Part shown: one piece after another, positions 1 to 11,399 of the stretch
How the letters are laid out: each line of letters opens with the position of its first letter
How positions within the stretch are numbered: position 1 is the stretch's first letter
NCBI GenBank assembly: GCA_011033025.1
Contig: WFMF01000627.1
Coordinates: forward strand, 1 to 64,000
Source: Beroe forskalii
Taxonomy: Eukaryota > Ctenophora > Nuda > Beroida > Beroidae
Length of the DNA: 64,000 nucleotides
Direction of reading: 5' to 3'
Notes under the pieces: model-generated
The model's database searches: none
What the model was told of the DNA's origin: nothing
What the model saw: the letters and a program-made list of their open reading frames with translations, nothing else
Translations under genes and position numbers: made by a program

Positions 1-143
1 ATGATAGTGATTATTTACTTTAAGAGTCTTACTTCATTCGGTGATATATCCTCAAAGTCTTATGATGGTAATTATATACTTTAAGAGTCTTACTTCAATA
101 GTTCAACGGTGATATGTTCTACTATGAACGAGGGATATATGAC
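1..143. repeat. short imperfect direct repeat at window edge
   Basis: A segment containing CTTTAAGAGTCTTACTTCA occurs twice within the first 110 bases. It has no counterpart outside arm 2 (beyond 29,695), so the outer limit of the inverted duplication lies near base 144. I see no coding sequence here. Confidence 0.5.
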
Positions 144-513
144 AGGTACCTTGGTCAGGGTTGAGTGTGAGCCGAGGTAAGTGGTGGACTTTGGTACCTT
201 GGTCAGGGTTGAGTGTGAGCCAAGGTAAGTGGTGGCTTTGGTACCTTGGTCAAGGTTGAGTGTGAGCCAAGGTAAGTGGTGGCTTTGGTACCTTGGTCAG
301 GGTTGAGTGTGAGCCGAGGTAAGTGGTGGCTTTGGTACCTTGGTCAGGGTTGAGTGTGAGCCGAGGTAAGTGGTGGCTTTGGTACCTTGGTCAGGGTTGA
401 GTGTGAGCCAAGGTAAGTGGTGACTTTGGTACCTTGATCAGAGTTGAGTGTGAGCCAAGGTAAGTGGTGACTTTGGTACCTTGGTCAGGGTTGAGTGTGA
501 GCCAAGGTAATAG
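144..513. repeat. 46-47 bp minisatellite built on an exon 3' edge plus 5' splice site
   Basis: About eight tandem copies of a 46-47 bp unit are present. Each copy holds the last ~34 bases of a sushi exon (plus strand, coding for FGTLVRVECEP) followed by the splice donor GTAAGTGGTG. The same array, about four copies, is at 29,517-29,695 in the other arm, where the complete exon is attached. Because the unit is 46 or 47 bp, use of a different copy of the donor would usually shift the reading frame. Confidence 0.9.
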
Positions 514-1402
514 TAAGAATAAGAATTGGAGATCTTAAGAATTGGTTTTTACTTTTTATCATTATTAACATATCAATTATCATATGTTTTGATTGTTGGT
601 TTGTCAGGCCCTGCTCTTATTACGGTTTCATACTGTGTTGCAGGTTTAGCCTCAATTATGGGGATTATTTTATAATATTTTATCAGATATTATCCCAGAT
701 GATATTGTAAGATAATTCTATTTAATTGAAATTTTGAAATAAAAAAAATCACTCCTTCAAAGCTTTAAATATTATTAAAATATTTCCAATATAATATTTC
801 TATTCAGGTACACGCTGAAAGGGCCGCTAGCGATAACTTGTATTGGAGATACGAGTCACAGTAACGCAGAGGGCGTGCATTGTCAGCTAGGTAAGTGATA
901 TTTGTCAAGCGTTGTCTGACCCCCTCGCACTTCAGGCAAGGTGATGTGGGGTGTGACGTCACCAATTGTCTATTTAAAGCACGAAATGCGCTGACGAAGA
1001 TAATCACATGATTGTCGAATGTCGAAAGCTCCTGATTTTAAAGTTTATCGTAATCGTGTCATTTAACGTTTTAAACTTGCTCTCTAAGGGCCAAATCGCA
1101 CGGGGACAAAAATCGTGAAAAAATGTGCCCAGGTCAGTTATCACGTCCAAATTTCGTGAGATCGCACGGCGGAATATTTCACGCCGGTATAAAAAAGATC
1201 AAAACGTACGGCGACAGCTTTTCAATGCATTTCGCGGAAACAAAATTGCACCAAATCGCACGACGTAATTTGTCACCAAAATTGCTATATTTCACGAAAA
1301 CGCACGGCGTAACAAAATATCCGTGTAATTTGTCACGTCCTAGATCTCGGAATCACGGATATATTATTTTTCGCCAAAACGCACGGCGGATAAAATGGCA
1401 TG

Positions 1403-1490
1403 TTTGATAGCTCAATGGCAGAGCATCCGAAATGTCTTCAGCTTCAGGACGTTGTGGGTTCAAATCCCGCTCAGGTCCAATATCAAACAG
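1403..1490 (+). repeat. tRNA-like sequence inside the Harbinger-like element
   Basis: An A-box-like TAGCTCAATGGCAGAGC is followed by a B-box GGTTCAAATCC with a foldable T arm (GTGGG/CCCGC). The acceptor stem is weak in the canonical register, but TGTTTGATA at the start and TATCAAACA at the end pair perfectly in a wider register. This looks like a tRNA pseudogene or SINE head rather than a functional tRNA. I assign no anticodon. Confidence 0.5.
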
Positions 1491-2402
1491 CTCATCTGAG
1501 TTTATGACTACAGGCCGCTGTATTACTGAAATAGGTGCAGCACCCTGAATAAACCCTTCAAATCAGTGTGCACCCCAAGCACCCTGAACGCACCCAGTGT
1601 ACAGTCAGCAGTCTGGTAGGAGTCAGTGACTAGTCAGCAGCCTGGCATGAGCATAAAAATGTATCTATCGATGACCAATCAGCAGTATGGTACGAGACAG
1701 TGCCCAGCGAGCATTTTCAGTCAAGCTGTCAATTCAAAACTGCATACATCATGCCAGTGAACAGTCAAGCTCGAAACAAATTTCTAATACCATCGCAAAA
1801 TGGAAACACTAAGTCGGTGCTGGCTTGCAAAACAACGCAGGGTCATGGTAGTTCCCGTCCCATCTTAAAATGTCCGATCTTGAAATGTGACTTCGAATAA
1901 TACATCATCATCATGACTATACACAGCAATACAATCATTCGATACGCAGAATTAAAAAGCAAAATGTACTGCAACTGCAAAACAGTATAAATCGTGTAGC
2001 ACACAGGGCTCGAAGGGGCTGGCAAAGCCTATGTAGAGGACGAAAATTTTTAACGAATCGAATCAAAGCATGGATCAATCTCAAAGGTCTTGCAATCGAA
2101 AGATTATTGGCTGAAAATGTGTTGAGATGAAACACTAGCAATTTTGGAAGTACAAACGATAATTGGAAAACAAACAAAGGAGAAAATGAATTAATCTTGG
2201 TAGCATGTCACTTTGTGAAACGCCTCAGTTACAACAGAACTTGGAAAGAGATAAAAAATTATGAAAGGAAATGGCTAAAATTAATGAGCGAATTTACATT
2301 TGGTGAAACTCTGTTTTTGCAGCACAGTAATAATAGACGAATGAGAATGACGTAATTACTATGGTTGAATATGGTAATGGTATGTCAATGACTTAAAGTG
2401 CC

Positions 2403-2882
2403 TACCTTACGAGACATATTTAAAAGGTACGAAATTTGGGGATTTTTCGAAAAAATCCCCATATTTTCGTTCCCCCAAAATTTCGATCCCCAAAATTATT
2501 TCCCCCAAATTAGTTAATTGCGGGTTTGTAATTTGACTAACAGTGCATAAAATATGGAATTCCCAGACAAATTTCAATAAGTATATCAGTGCAGAAGAGT
2601 TCAAAACATCTAAAATGCAGTTATTCCAAATAAAACCTTCTACACTCGACTCGATAAAAGGGATCTTGTACTGGAAATTCTCAGTGATATTGACCTTTCG
2701 GAAGTTCGGATTTATTCCCAAAAGTTACCTTATTTTTTCGAATTTGAAAAAAAGGCGAAAATCCCCTAATTTAATTTGGGGTACGAAATTTGGGGATTTT
2801 TGAGAAAAATCCCCATATTTTCGAACCCCCAAAATTTCGATCCCCGGAATTATTGTCCCATGTTATTTTGTCTTGTAAGGTA
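2403..2882. mobile_element. 480-bp nested MITE
   Basis: The ends are TACCTTACGAGACA and its near-perfect inverse TGTCTTGTAAGGTA. Both halves contain the palindromic module ACGAAATTTGGGGATTTTT followed by AAATCCCCATATTTTCG. A related module occurs at 32,750-32,996, so this is a dispersed family. It lies inside the Harbinger-like element. Confidence 0.65.
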
Positions 2883-4429
2883 TTTTACATTTCTCACGGG
2901 AAAGTAATTGCACAATGTACCAAACTGCAAACGACATTTATCGTCCGCTCCTCCGTGTGTGAGAAAAAGTAATACACCATTGTTACTAATGATAATGACG
3001 TATTGCTCTCACTCACTCTCAGTTATTGCTATTTCCGAAGAATGTGTTACCATGGGAACATGGCAATGCAACTGATCAAAACAAATCAAATGCAAATTCC
3101 ACACTCTATTTCAAGATATTGTATTTCATTCTCTCGTTTTTGGTTTGGTACCTTATCACATATCTTTCTTGCATATTATGATTTTAACTTTCTCGAAATG
3201 ATTGCTTTTACAGAGTTTGGGCTGCTGCTATCACTGCTTTCACTGCAGTTCACTGTTTTCTCTGCTATTTGATTCGACTTTTGTCTATTCTTGGCCACAT
3301 ATTTTTGCTGGATGTTTATACCTGGTTACAGTAAAGTTCCTACATCAATCAGTCGGAATTAACACAACCTTCAATGCTTCAATGGAATGCCATAATTGTA
3401 TAGGATAGAAAATACTGGAGAAGAAACAAAATACAGAGTGGCAACACTACAGAAATGAGAAGGCACAGCAAGATATATGAACGAAACACATTTTAAAAGA
3501 TTGGTGCTATTTGTATTTCCCACTATTTACTTTTTCCCGCACTCTTGGAATGCAGCGCGCTGATTGGTCAATGACTGCGTGCGTTGTAACGCTACATCTC
3601 ACCGCTACCGTGCGTTTTGGTTTTTTGTACCTTCGTGAAACTTTCCACCACTATCACGTGACCATGCGCGTGATCTTTTCGTCACTGCACGTGATCAGTG
3701 GTGACAAATCTCACCGATATTGAAAACGGACGGAGTTTTGATTTCACCACAAAGATTTCACCGATTGTGGTGAAAACTGTCACCTCTCCTGAGGCCGGTG
3801 ATACTTTTCACCACTTTTCTCACCACGTTTTCAGATCTCACGAAAAGTGGCCTTAAAAAAATGAAATCGCACGATAGGTAAAATCCGAATTTTGGTGAGA
3901 TATGAAAGTTTCCACGATTTTTGTCCCCGTGCGATTTGGCCCTAAGATACGGAAATCATGACACTGATAACTGGTATATGTAAGATTCAAATTAAGATTT
4001 CCTTATAATTATAGTGATGATTGCGGATCAATTCTTCGCGTGCCTTTATTTTCGTTTTAAATGGCATTAAGACCTAAATCTCCAAATCGTTCTTAGGCTA
4101 TATTGAAATTCAAGAATCATGAGAAACTAAGAATCTTTACAAAAATCCAGATTAAGATTCGGTGAAATGAACATTTTTCTCTTTCAGATGAGTGCTCGGA
4201 TCTTTCTAACTATGACTCTCATCTGATTACGTCATCAGAGTTCCCCGTTGTCTACGGAACTGAAGTGGACTTAAGGTGATTACGTCATTATCATGTGTTA
4301 TAATGGTGAATTGATGATATCAGTATCAGGGTCTAGAATGGATATTAATTGATAACTTCATTTCGCTCTTTTAATGTACGCGGTATATGTGATTTGGTTG
4401 AGTAACTGAAGATTCGACAAAGTGCCCAT

Positions 4430-4525
4430 GTTTCGTAGTGCCCATTTTCGTAGTACCTATTTTTCGAAATTCACATTTTTCGTAGTACCCATTTTTCGAA
4501 ATTCCCATGTTTCGCGGTAGTGCCC
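4430..4525. repeat. short degenerate tandem repeat just upstream of a splice acceptor
   Basis: Units resembling CGTAGTGCCCATTTT and TTTCGAAATTCCCATG alternate, ending about 30 bases before the acceptor of the exon at 4554. The equivalent array in arm 2 is at 28,695-28,805. Confidence 0.6.
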
Positions 4526-5867
4526 ATGTTCCGCTAAAGAATCATCCCATCAGCTGTGAAACAGGTTACTCGCTGCGCGGGGTGCGACACTAACCTGCGA
4601 AAAGGTCGTTACTTTACAGCAGGTTGGAGTGTTGATAATTGTACCAAGGTGCTCTCAAGGTGAGTTATGTTTCCCTTTTTCGATGTTTTTGCTCTCAAGG
4701 TCAGTTGTTTCCCCTTTTTCGATTTTATATTTTTGTAGAATATTCCTTTTGTTGATCGAACTGGGCTTTCTCGGGAGTGTTGTTAGAAAATGTCACGAAA
4801 AAGCCTTTTTTAAAACGCTTTTAATTTGTTGGGTAAAAACGCTTCTACCCCTGTTTCACTAAACGAGTTAAAAGCAATATCACAATTTAGCAAGATCAAT
4901 GGGAACAATGCGACTCTGGAGTATTGCCCCACTGAAGTATTGCCCCACTGAAGCTGTTATCGAAAAAACTGTGCTTTAAAACGATCAATATGAAACAATG
5001 ATCGACGCCAATCTAATCAAAGACATTTTCTTCTAATCAAAAACTGTGTTTCTTAGAAAGTTAGAAGATCAATTTAATCAATTAAGCAAGTATATATCAT
5101 GGTGTGTAGAATAGGGATTTCTTCGTCAATTTGATCAGAAATAGGACGAGTAGAGTGGTTACGAACATCTTGAATTGTAACAATTAAAACGTCGTGTTCT
5201 TGTGATATTTCAATGAATATATCATTCATCATAGATATTCGTAACCACTCTACTCGTCCTACCTATTTATGTTTAAATCAATTATATCAGCGCCATTAAC
5301 TCACCTCAGACATCTGCACCGGTCCGCTGTTTGCCGACAACCTTATCTCCCTGACCGAGCTGCCGGTAATCTACGGAACAGTTGTGACAGTGGGTTGTCA
5401 GGGTGACAACTTACGGGTGCTAGGTAACACCGTGGTAACGTGTGTACGTGACACCACGTATTACTTCGACATCCGACCCTATTGTGGCGATGCAGGTAGG
5501 TGGCGGAGTTAGGGGGTTTATGTTCAGGGCGTTGATGACGTCATTATTAAAATTCAAGGTGGGGCGTTGTTGATGTCATTGTAAGGTTTTTTGTGGGGTG
5601 TTTATGAATATTACAGGAAATTCCTGCTTTTTTAATGATTAATTTCAGGATCAATTATGATGAAGACATCTGCAATAACTGCACATAAACATTTTCTACA
5701 GTAATTACTAATTGTACGGACAGTTAATTGCAAGTCTTAATCGACCCCCGATTCATTCGATCCATGTGCACAAGATGGCTTTTATTTTTCGTGTCCCAAG
5801 GAACGTCATAACAGCTTTTTGATGTATTTGGGGATATTGGGATCGTCTTCTATCCATAAGGACATTC

Positions 5868-5955
5868 TGTCCGCTGTCTTCTGTCCACTGTCTTCTGTCC
5901 ACTGTCTCCTGTCCATTGTCTCCTGTCCACTGTCTTCTGTCCACTGTCTTCTATA
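5868..5955. repeat. 14-bp minisatellite, short allele
   Basis: About six copies of CTGTCCACTGTCTT occur in a sushi-gene intron. The arm-2 equivalent at 27,295-27,530 has about sixteen copies. Open frames through this repeat are artefacts of the repeat. Confidence 0.85.
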
Positions 5956-6322
5956 TTCTGGATGTTGACTTTCCATGCCACGATTATGTCATCGGGCAAG
6001 TGGCAGCATTGAATCTGTTATTCCTTAACGCCAGATAGAAATGGAAACAAGTTCCCATTTTTCAGCTCGACATTGCAACATGCAATGCGAAAACTGTGAG
6101 TGTCTATTCTCCCCTCCCCAAGAGACTTTCTCGAGAGTTCGATATATATTTAGCTTTTTCGAATGCCAGCATAAATTTTCCACATCAATATCTACCCATT
6201 TTTATAGCTATAATGAAAGAAACTTCTATTATAATGTTTTATCAGGTGACTTTATTTCAGTGTCCGCTCGTTCCCCGACCCCCGTGTTCCTGCATACAGA
6301 AGGACTCAGCTGATCTATTCTC

Positions 6323-6451
6323 GGCGTCATATTAGCTTACCCATAGGATCACGAAATCGTCAATACATTGACCAATCAGCGAACGAGTTTGCAGTCAACT
6401 CGGACGCTGATTGGCCAATGTCAATTGGACCTGTGGGTAAACTTATACGCC
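6323..6451. mobile_element. MITE with paired CCAAT boxes, inserted in a sushi-gene exon
   Basis: The 129-bp element begins GGCGTCATATTAGCTTACCC and ends with the inverted equivalent (GGGTAAACTTATACGCC). Its centre contains GACCAATCAGCG and an inverted partner CGCTGATTGGCC. The uninterrupted exon is seen in arm 2 at 26,865-26,972. Relatives are at about 25,258-25,372, 38,505-38,610, 47,205-47,330 and 48,465-48,560. Confidence 0.8.
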
Positions 6452-6836
6452 GTCGACATTAATCTTCTAGCTGGAACTGCAGTGCCATCTTATCGAATTC
6501 CAGGATTTCTCATTTAATTGGTAAGCGCTAACCGAAAAGAAGCAACCGTTTTTTTAATTGTGAATAATATATTCAGTATAAGTCTGTAAAAATTCTAGAA
6601 TTACTAAAACCATCAACATTAAAAAGTTAAAAGAAAAGGGTTTTATTAATAATTTTCAGTATTCTCTTCATGGTTCGGAAAAGTAAATACAGGTTTTCCC
6701 AGCCAAGAAGAGAATACTGAACATTATTCATAAATGATTATCCGATATTTCAGTTTATAAGTATACGGGTATTTCGACGCGCGTCAAGTCTGGATTTTTA
6801 TTAAAATGTCTATTTCCCCTTTTAACCTATGTAATT

Positions 6837-8320
6837 CTAAATACCATGGTTTTGTATAACAATACCACAACACGGATGATTAATAAAATACCTTCCCTTA
6901 ACCACCTCCGAACTCCCCCTCGCCATGCCATACACCCTCTCCCTTGTCTCCCCGCTTAACTTCAAGTAATCTGCCTGGAGGAAAAAGGAGATTATATCAT
7001 CCTCTTTCTCTCCCTGAGCCCTGATAAACTCATCAATATCTACTTGTGCCATCTCCACCTTCATCACCACATCTAGGTCAGGCCTCTTGCTCCTTACGAA
7101 TTCTGCGATCTTGCCTGCTGTTAGAGAATGGTCGTTTACCACCATGCGAGGGTTGAATATTTGGGGGTCACTCCGCTGTACCAGGTAGTTGAACATCGTA
7201 GAGCAGACACTATCACCTGATGGAGTGAAAAATTTTTTTTAAAAAGTAGAAAACCCATAGGAGAAAGTTAAAAAAACCATAGGAGACTGGCGATGTTCCA
7301 TTCTGTAAGAGACAACATGGGAAGAATCGAAATGATTCATACTAAATATACCATAAGAATTCTTGAATTTGATTGTACAAAGTAGTGTTGTAGAGCTTTT
7401 TAAACCTTGGTGGAATATTAGCAGAACCCCGGAAGGTTTTAGGAAGGTGATAGCGTGAAGGACAGCCGAGAAGGGGTCAGGGAAGGTGTAGAGACAATGA
7501 GACATGAGCACCAGATCAAAGGATGTGTCCTGGAAGAAGAAAATAACTTTGTTTGAAAACCCACGAAGGGTACCGCTTAGGGCTTCTAAACAAAATATAA
7601 TATTCAGTAAGTGTCCACCCAGTTAACCGAAACCGAAATACCGGTTAACCTTATGTTTTTAGCCATCCGTAGCCGGATTTATCGAGAAATAATAACTGCT
7701 CGTTTCCTATACCTGGAAGGTTGCGTTAGGTTGGAAGGTCGGGTCGAAGTAGGAAGTATCCACATGGAATTCACACCCGAGGTTTTGTAGAGTAGAGGTG
7801 AGGGTGGGCACATGATCAGCATTCGGTTCCACCGCGTAGATTCGAGCTATTTTCAGACCCTTCTCCTTGACCTGCAGTTCAACAGTGTTTACAAATTCCC
7901 GGTGGTGGGCAAAACAGTTCACAAAAGTAAAGCTTAGTAAATTTGACTGTGTTAAAAGTATCTTGATGAATTTTTCGGGATGTCATCGGTATGGGTTATA
8001 AGTTTTTTTCACCATAAATTTGAAGTGTCTATGGGCCAACTTTAGAAGAACCAGTGGGTATACTAACACGCTACTAATGATAGAATCGTGCCATGACTCA
8101 CCAGTCTTGTCTCAAATCCGCCCAATCCCGCTCCAATGCTCAACATATTAATCGGAGCTGAGCTAAACCCACTCTCCTGTATCACGTGACCAGCAATACC
8201 GGAAGCTATGTCATATTCGCTGTTAAATCGGGTTTCTGCCAGCGCTCGGAATGTTACTGCGTACTCTGCTTCTGTCAGTGGTGGCGCGCGTTCTAGATGG
8301 TGTTTTTCATGGGAATTCAT
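6837..8320 (-). CDS. histamine N-methyltransferase-like methyltransferase (arm 1 copy)
   Basis: Four exons, 8102-8320, 7713-7871, 7406-7529 and 6837-7216, join in frame (phases 0, 0, 1) to give about 293 residues, close to the ~292 of vertebrate HNMT. The SAM-binding motif I is LSIGAGLGG (about residues 62-70). An acidic residue typical of ribose binding follows in YAVEPN, and the FDLVLMSHCLYTFPDP stretch fits the strand 4/helix region of class I methyltransferases. All introns are GT-AG. The gene lies antisense inside an intron of the sushi gene. The family relation is clear; the substrate (histamine or another small amine) is inference. No breaks are seen. Confidence 0.85.
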
Positions 8321-8399
8321 CTGACCAAGATGTGTTTTTAATATACGTATCTCAAAGTCAAAACTGTCATTCTGAATGATAATTTTGATGCGATAAAAA

Positions 8400-9480
8400 G
8401 TACGATTGTTCGTCGGAAGAGTCGGAAAATTTGAAACCGTCGATGGAAGTATAAAAACTAAACCATGATATTGTGTTAAATAGAGTTGAGGTAAGTGCTG
8501 AGTGCGAGCAAGTTGCAGTGTAGTTATAAGAGACTAACTGCCAAAGAAAACTAATAAATAGCCATGAGAAAACTGATAAATAGCAGTGAGAAAACTGATA
8601 AATAGCAGGAGAAACTTTTTATTTTTTTGAATGTGGCAAAATGAACATCCCTGACACCCCCTACCCTTTGACACACCGAAGTAATATATTATTAGGCAAT
8701 TGAGAAGCTAAAACCTTAACAAACTCATTCTTTGAGGGGCGTTACTTCATAGATGATAGAAACAGCATTATTCCCCATTTCCCAAATTATACTTTTCATT
8801 CATCTGAATATGTTATAATCGAGCTTTACAACCAGTGGTAGGATTCACGGCGCTTGAGCTTGGTGGCAACAATGATCATTTTCTTACAACTATAGAAATT
8901 TTTACAGAATGAAATGGTGCCTTACATCTTTACGTGACCAAACTTGACATGAACTTTATTTTTGGAGAATGGATGTTTTCAATTACTTTTTCCAGGGGTT
9001 CTTTTTGGCTACATTGCCTTGTACATACTTTTCAGGGTCCTATTTCTCATTTTTATTTGTTAATTTTCTGAGGTAATCATTTTGATTACTCAAATAAAAT
9101 GTAAATACAAAATGCCAATACAAAAATCTGAGACGTATTAACTAAATATGATTCCGTAAAAAAGAACTTATTTGTTCTAAGCTGCAAATTTTACTGCAAA
9201 AAGAGAATTCCAGAATTTTTGGGCGAATTCAATCACTGCAATCTTGTCAGGCGTTGCCTGAACCCCTCGCGCATCAGTCAATTGCAATCTAGGCCTATTT
9301 GTTTCGGGGTTACTAGTAAGTGATACATCGAAGTACCCTGAAATATCGGATAATTATTCTGCATAAAATGAATAAATTTCAAAATTATCTTTTAGACTCG
9401 TCAAACATGTTCTGAAAGTCAATTAATTTTGTCAAAACTTCTACGTCATCAAGAAAATCTTCAATTTGATTGTATAAAAT
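8400..9480. other. intronic/intergenic stretch, no gene seen
   Basis: This lies between the HNMT-like start and the next insertion. It contains three copies of a ~24-bp AAACTGATAAATAGCA repeat (8,550-8,625), which are also present in arm 2 near 24,350-24,420. Otherwise it is AT-rich and matches arm 2 without coding signals. Confidence 0.6.
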
Positions 9481-9489
9481 AGTGTTGTA

Positions 9490-10190
9490 AAGTTTAAGGG
9501 GGACTGGGGAGTCTGAGGTCAGTTTTTGGGTTCTTTCTGTTTCTGTTTTAGGAGAACTGTAAATTGTATTTTTGATTCAGGCCTTAAAAGTGAAAATCTG
9601 GGCTTTTAAAATTTGAAAATCCTCATTTTTGACAAGGAGCCCACCTCCTTGGGGGTCAAGTGTCCCTTTACCGAAAATGAAAGTGCGACATTTGACCCCC
9701 GACACTTGACCCCCCCGACATTACCTCCCCCGACATTACATCCCCCGACACTTGACCCCCCGTAGTTACTAAAATGTGATAGACGTGGGGTCAAATGTCG
9801 CACTTAGACACCTTGTTCAAGCCGCGGATCAGTGCGTTTGGTCTATGTTCATTCATCGGGGGATGTAATGTCGGGGGGTCAAATGTCGCAGCAATCGTCG
9901 AACTGCGACGTTTGACCCCCCCCCCCCGCTTTCCTCTAGAGATTTACAGTACTGTTGTAGGGGGTGTAGTGTCGGGGGATGTAATGTCGGGGGATATAAT
10001 GTCGGGGGGTCAAGTGTCCCTTTACCTTGAAAATAGTCAGACTTCTGAGGAATCAGCTCGATTAGAAACATTGTAGGGAGAAATACATTTTGAAGTTAAT
10101 TTTCGGCAAATCGTGTTAGAATTCCGCGAGTGCACTGTAATTACAGGCGAAACCGCCTGTAATTTGAAAATTTGAAAAATTAACAATATT
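9490..10190. mobile_element. ~700-bp arm-1-specific insertion with C/G-tract modules
   Basis: The stretch has no counterpart in arm 2, where flanking sequence is joined near 22,450. It contains repeated modules built from TGACCCCCCGACATTACATC and the reverse (GGGGGATGTAATGTCGGGG) in both orientations. A direct repeat of GGGTCAAGTGTCCCTTTACC occurs at about 9,655 and 10,008. The G-runs could form quadruplexes. No transposase is seen; the class is unknown. Confidence 0.6.
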
Positions 10191-10448
10191 TGGAACAACA
10201 TTTTTTCATGGAGTGAAACCTTACTGGTTGCTGGCATTTTGCTCTATTAGAAACATCAAAACACTGCAAATTGACCTGGACCCCCGGCCACCATAATACA
10301 TATTCTTACCTGGTGATAGAAAGATTTTCGGTAGTTCAAAGAAGCCCCAAAAAAGTTATCAAAAAAGTTCCTTGATTTTTTACCCTCGTGTGGGTTAAAA
10401 CTGTGAAAACATTCATTAGAATAGGAATGATCTTTGTTTCACTTTCAG

Positions 10449-11317
10449 TGTCAACTCGTAGCCCGTGTCCTTACAGCTTATTCTCATCTTCCAACTGGAA
10501 AAGCAGTTCTGTCTCTTCAAATTCCTGGACTTCTAATTTCATTGGTTAGTTTGAAGAAATATTGGTAAGTGTTAATGTAATATCATATAGGCTAGGACCA
10601 CACTCCACCTTCTTAATTTATTATTCCCGCAGTAATAAAAGGACTGGCCGGTAATGCAATACAATACACAACTTCCAGGCTAGCAATAGAAGCTGGCAGC
10701 ATTGGAACTATTCTTGGAAGTAGTTTTTTGGAACGCCTGAATGTGCTCCATGACAAGGAGAATAAGCGTGTGGGTTTTAGAGGATAAGACCACCTGTAAT
10801 GGTAAGTGGGTAGTTGCAAACTTAAGCGTCTCAGTTAATTTATCTTTGCTCTGGTTAGAACAACATTTGGCCTTATAGTGTGTTCAAAATAGTTTTTATT
10901 TGTTTGTTATGTACAGAAATATCCACAGCACTTGAGAAAATTATACCAATTTATCACTTTGATAATCTCCAGTGACGGATCCTGTATATGTCAAGAAAGT
11001 CTTCGAAGTAACGCCAAGAAACCAATCAGGTGAGTCCTGTCTATAAAATAATTGATCCGAAAACATTTTCCGCTCTGGCTGAGCTTTTACCATATAATGG
11101 ACAGAAAAATACTGATGTCATAAATGTACCATCCAGCATCATGCCATCACGCTTTTAACTCCCTCTTTCAGCTGCCCCCTGCCTCACTTCCAACAAGCCT
11201 CCCACCCTCTCCCTCACTCTTACTCTCCTCATCTACATCTCCCTCTTTCTCCTCCTCATTGCCGCGTTTTTTCAACGGAAGCGCCTCCTCGCCCTCTTCC
11301 GCTACTGTAAATCACAG
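10449..11317 (+). CDS. stalk and transmembrane exons of the sushi-domain receptor
   Basis: Exons at 10449-10544, 10633-~10765, 10973-11029 and 11172-11317 keep compatible phase-1 junctions. The first encodes a Ser/Thr/Cys-rich stalk (STRSPCPYSLFSSSNWKSSS). The second reads IKGLAGNAIQYTTSRLAIEA and meets a stop if extended to the strong donor at 10,801, so an earlier donor or a lesion must be assumed. The last encodes PTLSLTLTLLIYISLFLLLI, a convincing membrane helix, followed by the basic stop-transfer FQRKRLLALFRYCKSQ. This makes the ancestral protein a type I membrane receptor with a short cytoplasmic tail. Any further exon would fall in the garbled block that follows. Confidence 0.6.
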
Positions 11318-11399
11318 GTAATTGATTCAGGGCATGACGTTGTTAATTTTTCATTGGAAACCATGATAATGACGTCATCAATTCACCGCGTTTTCGGCA

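Larger units (their letters stand above)
1088..3942. mobile_element. PIF/Harbinger-like non-autonomous DNA transposon
   Basis: The element has perfect ~30-bp terminal inverted repeats beginning GGGCCAAATCGCACGGGGAC. It is flanked by TAA on both sides (1085-1087 and 3943-3945). A TWA target duplication with a GGG/CCC terminus is typical of the PIF/Harbinger superfamily. The subterminal regions contain many copies of ATCGCACG. The longest open frames inside are about 100 residues and show no transposase motifs, so it is non-autonomous. It is absent from arm 2, where the matching stretch near 29,270 also lacks about 115 bp of left flank, so the empty site is not clean. Confidence 0.75.
808..6318 (+). 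pseudogene. sushi-domain receptor gene, arm 1 copy, probably broken
   Basis: Exons homologous to the minus-strand sushi gene of arm 2 are at 808-890, 4188-4275, 4554-4659, 5310-5495 and 6066-6095, with part of another from 6261. They encode halves or wholes of CCP modules; for example 808-890 reads TLKGPLAITCIGDT. The exon at 4554-4659 is 106 bp against 107 in arm 2. It has shorter G and A runs (GGGG for GGGGG, AAAA for AAAAA) and one extra base downstream, and it meets a stop soon after the first indel. The exon starting at 6261 is split by a MITE. The gene would continue into the stalk and TM exons at 10,449-11,317. The indels could be sequencing errors in homopolymers, but the MITE is a real structural change. 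Upstream exons are outside the window or lost. Confidence 0.65.
144..10620. repeat. arm 1 of a large inverted duplication
   Basis: This stretch is the reverse complement of 22,005-29,695 in several collinear blocks. Coordinate sums of matched positions are about 30,200 (0.1-1.0 kb), 33,230 (4-8 kb), 31,960 (9.1-9.5 kb) and 32,640 (10.2-10.6 kb). The steps between blocks are explained by insertions at 1,088-3,942 and 9,490-10,190 in this arm and near 22,863-23,855 in the other. By eye, exons are over 90% identical and introns are clearly alignable. The arm contains the 3' half of a sushi gene on the plus strand and an HNMT-like gene on the minus strand. Confidence 0.9.

Noticed and set aside
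1403..1490. Functional tRNA gene
   Set aside because: The canonical acceptor stem is poorly paired and the unit sits inside a transposon-like element.
9853..10076. Pro/Gly-rich frames on both strands
   Set aside because: They are readings of the C/G-tract modules of an arm-specific insertion.
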